A stretch of DNA of 64,000 bases from Gigantopelta aegis (lineage: Eukaryota; Mollusca; Gastropoda; Neomphalida; Peltospiridae): NCBI RefSeq assembly GCF_016097555.1, contig NC_054701.1, positions 36,609,492 through 36,673,491 of the forward strand, in the 5' to 3' direction. This document shows positions 63,638 through 64,000 of the stretch, in pieces (position 1 is the stretch's first letter; each line of letters begins with the position of its first letter). The notes under the pieces are model-generated. The model was not told where the DNA came from and searched no databases. It was given only the letters and a program-made list of their open reading frames with translations. A program made the translations under genes and the position numbers.

Positions 63638-64000
63638 CTAGCACGACAAACACAATATTACATGAAATTAAAACGAATTCCTCCCCTTCATTACCCCAAC
63701 CGCAATTACTTACACGTGATGTTATAATATTTCATCTACATGTATTTGGAAACCAGATAAACCTACTTTTACATTAGGCCTAATATACAGAAGCCGTTTA
63801 AGCAATCCTTTCATTTCCATCCAGACGTTTTATTACAATTTCTTCGAGATACTGACTTTTATTCTAAATTTTAATTTTATCTATCTGTGATATTTGTATA
63901 TTTGCACAGTTCTTTACACTGCGTTTTAATTTAACAGTTGCATTTTTATATTGATGCTGATCATCACTTAATGTTTGGCTTTTACCATAGTTTGACAACC
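63638..64000. other. Upstream intron of the Pif-like gene, nothing else seen
   Basis: AT-rich sequence after the acceptor of the linker exon (TGTTTGTCGTGCTAG on the minus strand). No further exon was found before the window ends, so the 5' part of the gene lies beyond it. Confidence 0.45.

Overview
The window looks like a gene-poor stretch of a mollusc nuclear genome. This is inferred from three things: introns with GT-AG borders and AATAAA signals; a gene whose domains (two type-2 chitin-binding domains, then a laminin-G-like domain) match Pif/BMSP-type shell-matrix proteins; and a heavy load of tRNA-derived SINEs, MITEs, microsatellites and long poly-C/poly-G runs. There are no bacterial-style operons, rRNA genes, free-standing tRNA genes or CRISPR arrays.

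Layout. 1-9480 is repeat territory: a degenerate ~60-bp satellite shredded by SINEs, a TTAA-flanked MITE, an 8-bp-TSD hAT MITE, a hAT-like element and an intact Tc1-type transposon. 9724-14338 (+) is a complete three-exon QPRT gene (313 aa, NAD synthesis from quinolinate), with a SINE ending just before the exon 2 splice acceptor. About 20000-22211 (-) holds a candidate unrecognised small secreted-peptide gene with a TATA box, signal peptide and phase-matched exons. 25330-27555 (-) is a broken Penelope-like retroelement preceded by an SGNH-hydrolase-like reading frame. 27661-29273 is an isolated copy of two chitin-binding exons, inverted relative to the parent gene about 30 kb away. 32650-42284 (+) is a complete six-exon NDUFS8 gene (209 aa, complex I), whose introns carry a 31-bp minisatellite and many MITEs/SINEs. 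45947-47758 is a small Polinton-like fossil inside a SINE, and it spans the only assembly gap (46301-46500). 49244-63637 (-) is the 3' part of the Pif-like gene; its 5' part lies beyond the window edge.

How the parts relate. QPRT and NDUFS8 both bear on NAD metabolism (one makes the cofactor, one belongs to the complex that oxidises NADH), but they are separate transcription units and nothing suggests co-regulation. The Pif-like gene would act extracellularly in the shell matrix. Much of the recent dynamics is mobile DNA. Two ~99.5% identical 1561-bp Tc1 elements both keep open transposases. One sits in an intron of the Pif-like gene, and the inverted duplicate preserves the exact empty target site. 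Several nested insertions fix TSDs for MITEs and SINEs without a database.
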